Assembly: GCF_030035675.1 (NCBI RefSeq)
Contig: NC_084482.1
Location: 227,690,943-227,754,942, forward strand
DNA from: Rhineura floridana
Taxonomy: Eukaryota > Chordata > Lepidosauria > Squamata > Rhineuridae
Direction of reading: 5' to 3'
Length of the DNA: 64,000 bases
The translations under genes were made by a program, and so were the position numbers. Every line of letters begins with the position of its first letter. Position 1 is the first letter of the stretch. The notes under the pieces were generated by a model. It had not been told where the DNA came from. It ran no database searches and saw only the letters and a program-made list of their open reading frames with translations. Shown piece after piece: positions 32,057 to 44,470 of this stretch.

Positions 32057-32396
32057 TCAGGTGACATGGCATGTGTGTGTCAGGGGGAGGCCAACTAAAC
32101 TGGGCATGTGAGGAGGGGAAGGGGAAGAGGGAGATTCCAGCCCCTCCGGGGTCTGCATCCGGTTGCTGTGCTGGATCAGGATCTCCACGTTCCCCTTCAT
32201 GACCGCCATGTTGGCCAGAGCACCCTGCGTGTTGGCACTGACCCGGCTGGCATAGTCCGGCAGACTCCAGACCTTCTGCTTCTGGGCCCAGTCCACCTGC
32301 CGGAGCTCTTCCTCATCAAAGTCCTGCAGGAACTCCCCAGACATCTCCAAAGTGAAGCTGTCTTGAAGAAGTCCAGCTCCACCTCCGTGTCCTCCA
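32057..32396 (-). pseudogene. Host-like coding exon of unknown identity, one frameshift
   Basis: A minus-strand acceptor (CCCATTGTTTCTCCTTCAG, AG at 32,397-32,398) opens a GC-rich exon. It starts in the frame EDTEVELDFFK and then reads, one base out of step, LEMSGEFLQDFDEEELRQVD, WAQKQKVWSLPDYASRVSAN and TQGALANMAVMKGNVEILIQ. Loss of one base after the AAG codon near 32,362 would explain the shift. The acidic and helical composition and the conserved look of the second part suggest a real protein rather than a repeat. I do not recognise the family. The frame ends at a stop at 32,057-32,059, so it could be a last exon. It could be a retained gene fragment, or a real exon with an assembly error. 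Confidence 0.45.
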
Positions 32397-32599
32397 CTGA
32401 AGGAGAAACAATGGGGTGGGGGACATGGGGGGAGAGAAAGAGGGAGAATTGGCTTGGAAGGAGGGCAGCTGGGGTTGTTGCCCAAGGAGGAAGGAGGCCG
32501 CCCCAAGGACAAGGTCCCCAGGAGAGGGGCGGGGTCCTTCTAAGCCCCCTAAACTGTCTCTTCATTTACTCTCTGCCTTAACAGGGACATGCCGGGGCG

Positions 32600-33228
32600 A
32601 AAAGCCATGAATCCCTGGAAGGATGGAAGGGAGGGAGGGAGAAAGAAGGATTGAAGGAAGGGAGGGAAGAAGAGAGGTAGGGAGGGAAGGAGGAAGGCAG
32701 GAAGAGAGGGAGATAGGGAGGAAAGGAGGGAGGGAGGATGGGAGGGAGGGAGGGAGGGAGGAAAGAAGGGAGGGAGGTAGAGTGGAAGGAGAAAGGAAGG
32801 GAGGGAAGGAGGGGGAGGGAGGAGGAAGGATGGAAGGGAGGGAGGGAGTATGGAAAAAATGAAGGAAGAAGGGAGGGAGGGAAGAAGAGAGGGAGGGAGG
32901 ATGGGAGGGAGGGAAAGAGGAAGGAGAAAGGAAGGGAGGGAGGAAGGAAGACAGGGAGGGAGGAAGGAAGACAGGGAGGGAGGAAGGAAGACAGGGAGGG
33001 AGGAAGGAAGACAGGGAGGGAGGGCAGAAGGAAGGGAGGAAGATAGGGAGGGAGGGAGGACAGAAGGGAGGGAGGGAGGGAGGAAGGAGGAAGGGAGGAA
33101 GATAAGAAGGGAGGGAGGGAGGGAGGAGGAAGGGAGGAAGATAGGGAGGGAGGGGGAGGGAGGAGGGATGGAAAAAATGAAGGAAGAGGGAGGGAGGAAG
33201 GGAGGGAGGAAAATAGGGAGGACGGAGG
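32600..33228. repeat. Polypurine (GGGA/GGAA)n microsatellite block, about 600 bp
   Basis: Almost pure A/G on the plus strand, built from GGAGGGAGGGA and GGAAGGAAG. It includes a 22-bp subrepeat (AGACAGGGAGGGAGGAAGGA core) repeated about four times at 32,945-33,025. Frames coding long Pro/Ser/Leu or Gly/Arg/Glu strings here are low-complexity artefacts. Confidence 0.95.
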
Positions 33229-33229
33229 T

Positions 33230-33560
33230 CTGATGGTAAAATAAATAAATTCACTTGCCCTCACAAGTGGGTTGTCTAAAGCTTTACCTGTTGACTAATA
33301 TAATAATTTAACTAGAACTTGCAGACACAGAGAACTTTTAAAAATGGGAGTGAATGCAGACTATGGAGATATTGTGGGGGAAATGACTGAAGAGAGAGAG
33401 GTCTGCATGCAGAATCGGCCTGTGCCTGGTGGTCCCGTCTGTGTGTGTGTGTGATGGATCTAATGGGAGGCCTGCGTTGGGACCAGAATCACATTATATA
33501 TTTTTACAACAGGCAACATAAATCCTGGTCTTTCAGCCAGACAGTCTGAATCCAGCTTTG
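33230..33560. other. No gene recognised
   Basis: Unique-looking sequence with a GTGTGT run near 33,440. No domain-bearing frame. Confidence 0.4.
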
Positions 33561-33715
33561 CCTTTCCGTGTTGCTGAGTGACAGAGCATCCGCTTTGCAA
33601 GCCACAGTCCCAGGACAGTCCCCGGAATCTCCGAGTGGGGCTGGGGGGTAGTCCTGCCTGAAACAATAGGAGGCTAGATGGGCCAGCAGCCTGAGACCAC
33701 ATGAGGTGGATCCCT
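33560..33715 (+). mobile_element. tRNA-derived SINE (reptile MIR-like)
   Basis: 'gagcatccgctttgcaagccacagtcccaggacagtccccggaatctcc' is the tRNA-like head region. 'agtcctgcctgaaacaataggaggctagatgggccag' is the body seen in related copies at 9,525-9,700 (reverse) and 60,850-60,930. Confidence 0.7.
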
Positions 33716-33721
33716 ATTTTT

Positions 33722-34160
33722 GTGTATTAGAAGATTCAGAACAGACAAGAAAGTCCTTCTTCCCGCAGCTCTGAGTGAACCCGAGGAAATCGCTCCCACA
33801 AGAGGCAGCTCTTGGCTCTGGTTCTGCCCGCTGGTGGCCTTCCTCTGGGGGCATCTGGCTGGCCACGGGGAGACCAGGAGGCTGGACAAATGTAGGATGC
33901 TGGGGTGCAACTCCCTCCACGCTCTTCCCACCACAGCACAGTGCCCAGGGCCAGGACCCCTCCCATTCCCCTCCTCCCCCTTGACCCCCTATAACATCCA
34001 TCCTGCCCCCCTCTGGGTTCCCCCTGACCTGTCAGGGCTCCGGCCCATGGGCACCAACAGAGGCAAAGGGCTTCTCTTGTGCCCATTGCAGCAGCAGTTC
34101 TTCCTGGCCAAGGAGAGGGATGGATGAAGGTGGGCGAGTGCTGAGTCTCCACAGCGAGCA
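33722..34160 (+). other. CR1 scrap followed by unassigned GC-rich sequence
   Basis: 33,728-33,760 ('agaagattcagaacagacaagaaagtccttcttc') matches the CR1 C-terminus (GRFRTDKRKYFFT-like). The next 350 bp are GC-rich with frames on both strands but no domain. Near 34,087 'cttgtgcccattgcag|cagcagttcttcctgg' resembles a plus-strand splice acceptor opening a short frame; unproven. Confidence 0.4.
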
Positions 34161-34164
34161 AGGG

Positions 34165-35545
34165 AATTATTCATTTATTTATTTATTATATTTATATAAT
34201 ATCCCATAGCCAAAGCTCTCTGGGCGGTTTACAGTAACTAAAAACATTAAAACAAATATACAAATTTAAAAACACATAATTTAAAAACAATTTAAAACAC
34301 AATTTGAAATTTTAAAACAATTTAAAATGACATGCTAAAATGCCTGGGAGAAGAGGAAAGTCTTGACCTGGCACCGAAAAGTTAACAGTGTTGGTGCCAG
34401 GCACACCTCGTCAATGGGATCATTCCATAATTTGGGGACCACCACTGAGAAGGCCCTCTCCCTTGTTGCCAGACTCCCAGCTTCCCTCGGAGGAGGCACC
34501 CAGGGGAGGGCCTTGGATGTTGAACATAGTGTACAGATGGGTTCGTATCAGGAGAGGTGTTCCATCAGGTATTGTGGTCCCAAGCTATGTAAGGCTTTAT
34601 AGGTCAAAACCAGCACCTTGAATCGAGCTTGGAAACATACAAGCAGCCAATGCAAGGGGGCCAGAATCAGTTTTATACGTTTGAACCGTCTGGTCCCTGT
34701 TACCAATCTGGCCGCTGCATTTTGCACAAGCTGCAGTTTCCGAACCGTCTTCAAAGGCAGCCCCATGAAGAGCGCATTGCAGTAATCTACCTTGAAGGTT
34801 ACCAGAGCATGGACAACTGAAGCCAGGATATCCCTGTCCACATAGGGACATACCTGGGACACAACCAAAGTTGGTAGAAGGCACTCCATGCCACTGAGGC
34901 TACCTGGCCCCAAGTGACACAGATGGTTCTAGGAGAACCTCCAAGCTACGAACCTGCTCCTTCAGGGTGAGTGCAACACCATCCAGGACAGGTTGGACAC
35001 CCACCATCTGGAGGGAAGAACCCCCCACTAGCAGCATCTCAGTCTTGTCTGGATTGAGCCTCAGTTTATTAGCCCTCATCCAGTCCATTGTCACAGCCAG
35101 GCACCGGTTCAGCACATTAACAGCCTCACCTGAAGAAGATGAAAAGGAGAAATAGAGCTGCGTGTCATCAGCATACTGATGGCAACACACTCCAAAGCTC
35201 CGGATGACCGCACCCAACGGTTTCATGTAGATGTTGAACAGCATGGGGGACAGAACTGACCCCTGCGGAATCCCATACTGGAGACTCGAGGGTGCCGAGC
35301 AATGTTCCCCAAGCACCACCTTCTGGAGCTGACCCGCCAAGTAGGAGCGGAACCACTGCCATGTAGTCCCTCCCACTCCCAACTCAGCCAGTCTTCCCAA
35401 AAAGATACCATGGTTGATGGTATCCAAAGCCACTGAGAGATCAAGGACAATCAACAGAGTCACATTCCCCATCTCTCTCCCGACAGAGGTCATCATACAG
35501 GGCGACCAAGGCTGTATCTCACTGTTCAGGATATAAATCATTCCA
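34165..35545 (-). mobile_element. L2-clade LINE, 5'-truncated
   Basis: The minus-strand RT frame from about 35,541 reads [40 protein letters not shown], the catalytic [29 protein letters not shown] and [15 protein letters not shown]. The later part, [20 protein letters not shown] and [13 protein letters not shown], lies in a second frame (34,548-34,913). The 3' UTR at 34,165-34,400 ends in reversed (ATAAATAA)n. Same subfamily as 2,905-4,195, with at least one frameshift. Confidence 0.92.
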
Positions 35546-35559
35546 AAGTGGCTTTTAAG

Positions 35560-35800
35560 TAACCCCCAATGTTGCCCTGTTTAAAAGCCCCCAGGACCCT
35601 ACCCCCAGGACAGGACAGCCGAGGGCAGAGCGATCCTCCCCTTCACCGCCAAAGGATCTGTTGCAGAGGAGCGAAATTAGGTATTTGAATGTCTGAATGA
35701 GCTTTGTGTATTTGAATGTTTGCTAAAGATTGCACCATCCCTGCAAATTAGTCAGACACAGACTTTCAGCTTTAAAAATAAGAAATAACTACTTTATTTA
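35560..35800. repeat. Unassigned; carries a short module repeated near 58.1 and 59.7 kb
   Basis: 35,630-35,685 ('cttcaccgccaaaggatctgttgcagaggagcgaaa') resembles 58,076-58,120 ('cttcacaaccaaaggtctgctgctgtagagaaaatc') and 59,668-59,705 ('cttcgcaacccaaggtctgcggatgaagagaaactc'). No gene otherwise. Confidence 0.45.
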
Positions 35801-35804
35801 ACCA

Positions 35805-36150
35805 TGGACTGCAAAAAAGAAAAGTAATTGGGTGTTAGAACAAATTCAACCAGAACTATCACTAGAAGCTAAAATTATGAAACTGAGGTTATCATACTTT
35901 GGACACATCATGAGAAGACATGATTCATTAGAAAAGATAATAATGCTGGGAAAAACAGAAGGGAGGAGAAAAAGAGGAAGGCCAAACAACAGATGGATTA
36001 ATTCCATAAAGGAAGTCGCAGACCTGGACTTCCAAGATCTGAACAGGGTGGTTCATGACAGATGCTTCTGGAGGTCACTGATTCATAGGGTTGCCATAAG
36101 TCGTGATCGACTTGAAGGCACATAACAACAACAACAAGTTGTGAGTGGCT
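35805..36150 (+). mobile_element. RTE-BovB LINE 3' end
   Basis: A 97-codon frame reads QPELSLEAKIMKLRLSYFGH, MRRHDSLEKIIMLGKTEGRR, KRGRPNNRWINSIKEVADLD and NRVVHDRCFWRSLIHRVAIS. It is followed by the BovB terminus GTTGCCATAAGTCGTGATCG and an (ACAACA)n tail. A short L2 end ('ccagccagatgggccactaataaat') and (AAAT)n follow to 36,200. Confidence 0.93.
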
Positions 36151-36290
36151 GGACAACCAGCCAGATGGGCCACTAATAAATCTAATAAATAAATAAATAA
36201 AAACTTTTCAAAGCATTGATAAATCTCTTCCCTTGTACATATACTTTGATGCGCCTGAAGGTAGTCATTCTAACAAAAGGTCTTTCAACA

Positions 36291-38250
<1,960 letters not shown>

Positions 38251-38416
38251 CCAGAGGCTGATGCGCACAGATGCAACAGAAGAGTCCGGAGTTGTGCGAC
38301 ACACACAATAGGAATGCAGAATGTGAGAAGCATGAACCAGGGAAAGTTAGAAATTTTCAAGCAAGAAATAGAATGCATCAACATTACAATAGTTGGTGTG
38401 AGTGAATTAAAATAGA

Positions 38417-39055
38417 TGCCCAGAGGACAGCTTGCATCCCCTTCCTCCCTCCAAATATGTTAGTCCCCTGTTACCTGCAACACGAGACAGATGCTGTCTA
38501 GCCCCCTTATCTTCAAAGGCATGGATCACTCCCCCCTTGTTGACACATAAACTCCATAAAAATGAAAGATGCATGTTCAGTCAAGCTCTTGTTTATTTTC
38601 TTTTGTCCGTATTGAAACTTTCGCCTTTGTTATGCCAATGTATCTCATGTAGCCCAGCTGAGGGTGATTGGCTTTAAGGAAACCATTGCTGTTCTCTTTT
38701 GCATATACTTCTATTTTCTTTTAAATAAACTACTCTTTTATAGATGGTGTGTATTGACTTGAAACTAATGATTCTAAATCTAGTCTGACCTCTGGAGGCT
38801 ACTGATTACTGTTGATTAACAAGGGTTAACCCCTTTAGAACTCACAGGGCTCTCTGAGATCCTCTTCCTCAGAGAAAGGAATCAGGAAGAGAAGGGGTGG
38901 TGGCAGTACTACTGTAACATTACTCCTGGAGGAGGGTGAGTTTTGCCTGGGAAGCAGAGACCCAAAGGAGTTGGGACTGTTCTTGGAAGCAAAGAACCCC
39001 CCTTGGGGTACTGAGGGCAAGTGACCGTAGGGGGACAACTTTTTGAGAAGGAACT
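38417..39055. other. No gene; repeated ZNF flank piece and LTR-like sequence
   Basis: 38,417-38,495 repeats the ZNF flank piece of 38,055-38,135. 38,500-38,880 has an AATAAA near 38,724 and LTR-like character but no defined ends. The rest is unassigned. Confidence 0.4.
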
Positions 39056-40655
39056 GAACAGGGTGGTTCATGACAGATGCCTCTGGAGGTCACTGATTCA
39101 TAGGGTTGCCATAAGTCGTGATTGACTTGAAGGCACATAACAACAACAACTATCAACATAACCATCATCTCAATCTATGCTCCAATGGCAAACACAGAAG
39201 AAGAGGAAATTGAGATATTTTATGCAGAAGTACAGGAAGAAATTAAAGGGCAATTTAGACCAAGAGTAGAGATTTTGAATAATCAACAGGGGAACACACT
39301 GAGTGACTGAAATAAAATAAAAGGAAGATGGAAGCAGTACACTGAAGAACTCTATAAATGAGATGCAAGGATGACAGATTCATTCGCGGAGGAACCATAT
39401 GATGAAGAACCAGAAAATTTAGAATGTGAGGTGAAAGCTGCTCTTAAAATACTTGGAAGAAACAATCACTAGGAACAGATGGCATACCAATAGAGTTGCT
39501 ACAAGCTACTGATACTGAATGTGTCCAAATTTTGATAAATGTTTGTCAACAAATATGGAAAAGAAAACAATGGCCCACAGACTGGAAGCGTTCAATATAC
39601 ATCCCAACTCCAAAGAAAGGGGATTCCAGGGGATGCAGTAATTTTGAAACTATTGCCTTAATATGCCATGCAAGTAATGTAAAGACTCTTACCATATATG
39701 GAGCGAGAAGTGCCAGATGTCCAAGCTGGACTTAGAAAGGGAAGCGGTACCACAAGTCGTATCGCAAACATAAGTTGGATAATGGAACAGACCATTGAAC
39801 ATCAGAAGAAGATCACCCTGTGCTTTATAGATTACAGCAAAGCCTTAGATTGTGTAGATCATGAAAAACTATGGAATGCTTTAAAAGAAATGGGGGTGCC
39901 ACAGCATCTGATTGTCCTGATGCACAACATATACTCTGGACAAGAGGCTACTGTAAGGACAGAACATGGAGAAACTGATTGGTTCCCCATCGGAAAGAGT
40001 GTGAGACAGGGGTGTATCTTATCACCCTATTTATTTAATCTATATGCAGAATCTATCATACGGAAAGCAGGAACGGTCCAAGATGAAGGAGATGTTAAAA
40101 TTGGAGGGAGAAATATCAGTAATTTAAGATATGCAGATGATACCATACTACTAGCAGAAACCAGTAATGATTTGAAACGAATGCTGATGAAAGTTAAAGA
40201 GGAAAGCACAAAAGAAGGATTACAGCTGAACGTCAAAAAGACTAAAGTACTGACAACAGAAGAGTTATGCAACTTAAAGTTGGCAATGAGGACACTGAAG
40301 TTGTCAAGGGATTATTAATACATTGGCACAGTTATTAATCAAAATGGAGACAATAGTCAAGAAATCAGAAGAAGTCTTGGACTGGGTAGGGTAGCTATGA
40401 GAATAGATCCCAAATGCAAAGATGCATCACGGAACACCAAAGTCAAGATCTTTCAGACCATGGTATTCCCGATCTCTATGTATGGATGTGAAAGTTGGAC
40501 AATGAAAAGAAAAATCAACTCATTTGAAATGTGGTGTTGGAGTAGAGCTTTGCGGGTACCATGGACCACAAAAAAGACAAATAATTGGGTGTTAGAACAA
40601 TTTAAACCAGAACTATCACTAGAAGCTAAAAGGATGAAACTGAGCTTATAATACT
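39056..40655 (+). mobile_element. RTE-BovB LINE, long copy preceded by a second BovB 3' end
   Basis: 39,056-39,150 is a BovB terminus (GTTGCCATAAGTCGTGATTG, then ACTTGAAGGCACATAACAAC). A longer copy follows. The endonuclease piece reads ITIISIYAPMANTEEEEIEI. Then come LECEVKAALKI, KQWPTDWKRSIYIPTPKKGD, CFIDYSKALDCVDHEKLWNA, ATVRTEHGETDWFPIGKSVR and QGCILSPYLFNLYAESIIRK, the catalytic LRYADDTILLAE, and MYGCESWTMKRKINSFEMWC, ending at LSLEAKRMKLSL. Frames: 39,496-39,735, 39,698-40,318 and 40,397-40,651, so there are several frameshifts and deletions. The 206-codon RT frame is intact. The 3' end is cut by the LTR-like repeat at 40,657. Confidence 0.93.
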
Positions 40656-40656
40656 T

Positions 40657-41103
40657 TTTGTGTGAGGGAGGGGAGCTCTCCCAGGACACCCTCCACCATC
40701 CCAGAAGCAAATTCCCCACTCAAGCAAATTGACTCTGGCAAAATATCCTGCTCTTCCAAGGCTGTGCCCGCTCATAACAGCCCTGCAGTGTAGTAGACAG
40801 CCACCACCCTTTATACTGTTTAACTACCCTGAGCCAAGGGGAAACTTGGAGCCCAGAAAACTTGCCAAGGATTGCAGACAGCAAGAGCCAAACAGGAACT
40901 TCTTGCTCTGCAGCCTTTAAACAAAATACCCAATTCACACAGTAGTCGTAGTCAGTGGCCAAGGTACCTGTTCAAAGCCAACCCTCTCCTGAATGAACTC
41001 ACACTGGTAAATAGAAATAACTTCATTAAAGAATAAAAGAGGTGCACAGTTACAGCAGCAAAATAGTTCCTTAATCTCAGCACTCAAAAGGGGCAAAGTA
41101 AAA
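40657..41103. mobile_element. Dispersed LTR-like repeat, copy 2
   Basis: Partner of 26,490-27,150; see that entry for shared text. It starts at TGTGTGAGGGAGGGG inside the BovB copy and is cut on the right by CR1 sequence. Treated as a fossil of unknown LTR-like family. Confidence 0.45.
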
Positions 41104-41104
41104 C

Positions 41105-41867
41105 ATAGCTGGCTCCAGAATCGTTCTCAAAGAGTGCTTATCAATGGTTCCTTCTCAAACTGGACAGAAATAACGAGTGGGGTATCACAGGGCTCGGTCC
41201 TGGGTCCAGCACTCTTCAACCTTTTTATTAACGACTTGGATGACGAGGTACAAAGCATGCTTATCCAATTTGCAGATGATACAAAATTGGGGGGCATAGC
41301 TAATACCACGGAAGACAGAAAGAAAATTCAAAGGACCTTAATAGGCTGGAGCATTGGACTGAAAACAACAGAATGAAATTCAACACGGATAAATGCAAAG
41401 TTCTACACTTAGGAAAAAGAAGCCAAATGCACAGTTATAAGATGGGGAAGATTTGACTCAGCAATACGACATGCGATAAGGGTCTTGGAATTGTCACTGA
41501 TCGCAAGCTGAATATGAGCCAAAAGTGTGATGTGGCTGCAAAAAAGGCAAATGCAATATTAGGCTGCATTAACAGAAGTATATTTTCCAAGTTCGTGAAG
41601 TATTAGTTCCCCTCTATTCAGCATTGGTTAGGCTTCATCTGAACACTATGTCCAGTTCTGGTCTCCGCACTTTAAGAACGATGCAGACAAACTGGAACAG
41701 GTTCAGAGGAGGGCAACGAGGATGATCAGGGAACTGGAAACAAAGCCCTATGAGGAGAGACTGAAAGAATTGAGCATGTTTAGCCCGGAGAAGAGAAGAC
41801 TGAGGGGAGATATGATAGCACTCTTCAAGTACTTGAAAGGTTGTCACACAGAGGAAGGCCGGGATCT
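41105..41867 (+). mobile_element. CR1 LINE fragment, interrupted by a second CR1
   Basis: Reads LINGSFSNWTEITSGVSQGS, VLGPALFNLFINDLDDEVQS and the catalytic FADDTKLGGIANTTEDRKKI, then decayed sequence matching [27 protein letters not shown] and [19 protein letters not shown] (41,450-41,840). It stops at 41,867, where the minus-strand CR1 begins. It is of the subfamily seen at 44,471-46,850, not that of the inserted element. Confidence 0.9.
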
Positions 41868-43884
41868 AAACATAAGAACATAAGAAGAGCCTGCTGGATC
41901 AGGCCAGTGGCCCATCTAGTCCAGCATCCTGTTCTCACAGTGGCCAACCAGGTGCCTGGGGGAAGCCTGCAAGCAGGACCCGAGTGCAAGAACACTCTAC
42001 CCTCCTGAGGTTTCCAGCAACTGGTTTTCAGAAGCATGCTGCCTCTGATTAGGGTGGCACAGCACAGCCATCACGGCTAGTAGCCATTGATAGCCCTGTC
42101 CTCCATGAATTTGTCTAATCTTCTTTTAAAGCCATCCAAGCTGGTGGCCATTACTGCATCTTGTGGGAGCAAATTCCATAGTTGAACTATGCGCTGAGTA
42201 AAGAAGTACTTCCTTTTGTCTGTCCTGAATCTTCCAACATTCAGCTTCTTTGAATGTCCACAAGTTCTAGTATTATGAGAGAGGGAGAAGAACTTTTCTC
42301 TATCCACTTTCTCAAGGCCATGCATAATTTTATACACTTCTATCATGTCTCCTCTGACCCGCCTTTTCTCTAAACTAAAAAGCTCCAAATGCTGCAACCT
42401 TTCCTCGGAAGGGAGTCGCTCCATCCCCTTGATCATTCTGGTTGCCCTCTTCTGAACCTTTTCCAACTCTAGAATATCCTTTTTGAGACGAGGCAACCAC
42501 AACTGTACACAGTATTCCAAATGCGGCCGCACCATAGATTTATACAACGGCATTATGATATCGGCTGTTTTATTTTCAATACCTTTCCTAATTATCCCTA
42601 GCATGGAATTTGCCTTTTTCACAGCTGCCGCATACTGGGTCGACATTTTCATCGTGCTTTCCACTACAACCCCGAGGACTCTCTCCTGGTCGGTCACCGC
42701 CAGTTCAGACCCCATGAGAGTATATGTGAAATTCAGATTTTTTGCTCCAATATGCATAATTTTACACTTGTTTATATTGAATTGCATTTGCCATTTTTCC
42801 ACCCATTCATGCAGTTTGGAAAGGTCTTTTTGGAGCTCTTCACAATCCCTTTTTGTTTTAACAACCCTGAACAATTTAGTGTCGTCAGCAAACTTGGCCA
42901 CTTCACTGCTCACTCCTAATTCTAGGTCATTAATGAACAAGTTGAAAAGTACAGGTCCCAATACCGATCTTTGAGGGACTCCACTTTCTACAGCCCTCCA
43001 TTGGGAGAACTGTCCGTTTATTCCTACTCTCTGCTTTCTGCTTCTTAACCAATTCCTAACCCACAAGAGCACCTCTCCTCTTATTCCATGACTGCTAAGC
43101 TTCCTCAGAAGTCTTTGGTGAGGTACCTTGTCAAATGCTTTTTGAAAGTCTAAGTCAACTATGTCCAATGGATCACCTCTATCTATATGCTTGTTGACAC
43201 TCTCAAAGAATTCTAATAGGTTACTGAGACAGGACTTTCCCTTGCAGAAGCCATGCTGGCTCTGCTTCAGCAAGGCTTGTTCTTCCATGTGCTTAGTTAA
43301 TCTGGCTTTAATAATACTTTCTACCAGTTTTCCAGGGACAGAAGTTAAGCTAACTGGCCTGTAATTTCCGGGAATCCCCTCTGGATCCCTTTTTGAAGAT
43401 TGGCGTTACATTGGCCACTTTCCAGTCCTCAGGCATGGAGGAGGACCTGAGGGACAAGTTACATATTTTAGTTAGCAGATCAGCAATTTTACATTTGAGT
43501 TCTTTGAGAACTCTCGGGTAGATGCCATCCGGGCCCGGTGATTTGTCAGTTTTTATATTGTCCATTAAGCCTAAACTTCTTCTCTTGTTACCACTATTTG
43601 CCTCAGTTCCTCAGAATCCCTTCCTGCAAATGTTAGTTCAGGTTCAGGGATCTGCCCTATATCTTCCACTGTGAAGACAGATGCAAAGAATTCATTTAGC
43701 TTCTCTGCAATCTCCTTATCATTCTTTAGTACACCTTTGACTCCCTTATCATCCAAGGGTCCAATCACCTCCCTAGATGGTCTCCTAGTTCGAAGGTATT
43801 TATAGAATTGTTTGTTGTTGGTTTTTATGTTCTTAGCAATGTGCTCCTCAAATTCTTTTTCAGCATTCCTTATTGTCTTCTTAA
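41868..43884 (-). mobile_element. CR1 LINE (subfamily of 5,984-6,722), long 3' two thirds
   Basis: A 403-codon frame (42,077-43,288) covers most of the RT: QHGFCKGKSCLSNLLEFFES, DLDFQKAFDKVPHQRLLRKL, FNLFINDLELGVSSEVAKFA with the catalytic FADDTKLF, KCKIMHIGAKNLNFTYTLMG and the end FKRRLDKFMEDRAINGY. Upstream pieces in other frames give DNIKTDKSPGPDGIYPRVLK (43,350-43,565) and FYKYLRTRRPSREVIGPLDD (43,571-43,880). The 3' UTR ends in 'cataagaacataag'. It inserted into another CR1 and is 5'-truncated; at least two frameshifts. Confidence 0.93.
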
Positions 43885-44470
43885 TAATAATAATAATAAT
43901 AAACTTTATTTCTACCCCGCCCTTTCTCCAATAGGACTCAGAGTGGCTTACAACTAAAAACAACACCATTAAAACATAAAGAGTATATTATTAAAAAAGA
44001 ATTAAACTATGAGAAAAATTAAAGTTAAAAATAGCGGACAATTTAAAATAATAAAATCATATAATGTAATCACGAAACCTATGACACTTAATCCTGGTCG
44101 TTCTCTATCCCAAATGCCCGTTGAAATAAAACAGTCTTTACTTGTCGCCGGAAAGACGGCAAGGAGGGAGCTGATTGCACCTCACTTGGAAGGGAGTTCC
44201 ACAGCCTAGGGGCGGCCACCGAAAAGGCCCTATCTTGTGTCCGCGTCATATGTGCTTGCAAAGGTGTGGGGAACACAAGAAGGGCCTCACCTGAAGATCT
44301 CAAATCCCAGACAGGTTCATGTAGGGAGATACGATCTGTCAAGTAGTCTGGACCTGAGCCGTATAGGGCTTTGTAGGTCAAAACCAGCACTTTGAATTGT
44401 GACTGGAAACAAATTGGCAGCCAGTGGAGCTGTTGTAACAGGGGAGTTGTATGGTCCCTGTAACCAGCCC
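43885..44470 (-). mobile_element. L2-clade LINE 3' part
   Basis: The minus-strand frame ending at 44,088 reads TGAGYRDHTTPLLQQLHWLP, FQSQFKVLVLTYKALYGSGP, QDRAFSVAAPRLWNSLPSEV and FRRQVKTVLFQRAFGI. The 3' UTR starts with an (ATA)n microsatellite at 43,885. Its 5' side is cut by the CR1 at 44,471. Confidence 0.9.

Noticed and set aside
32562-33264. Long Pro/Ser/Leu-rich and Gly/Arg/Glu-rich ORFs
   Set aside because: They are pure translation of the polypurine microsatellite.
41825-42037. Small ORFs at 5,967-6,152 and 41,825-42,037 with near-identical peptides
   Set aside because: Both are the CR1 3' UTR read by chance; their similarity reflects the repeat.
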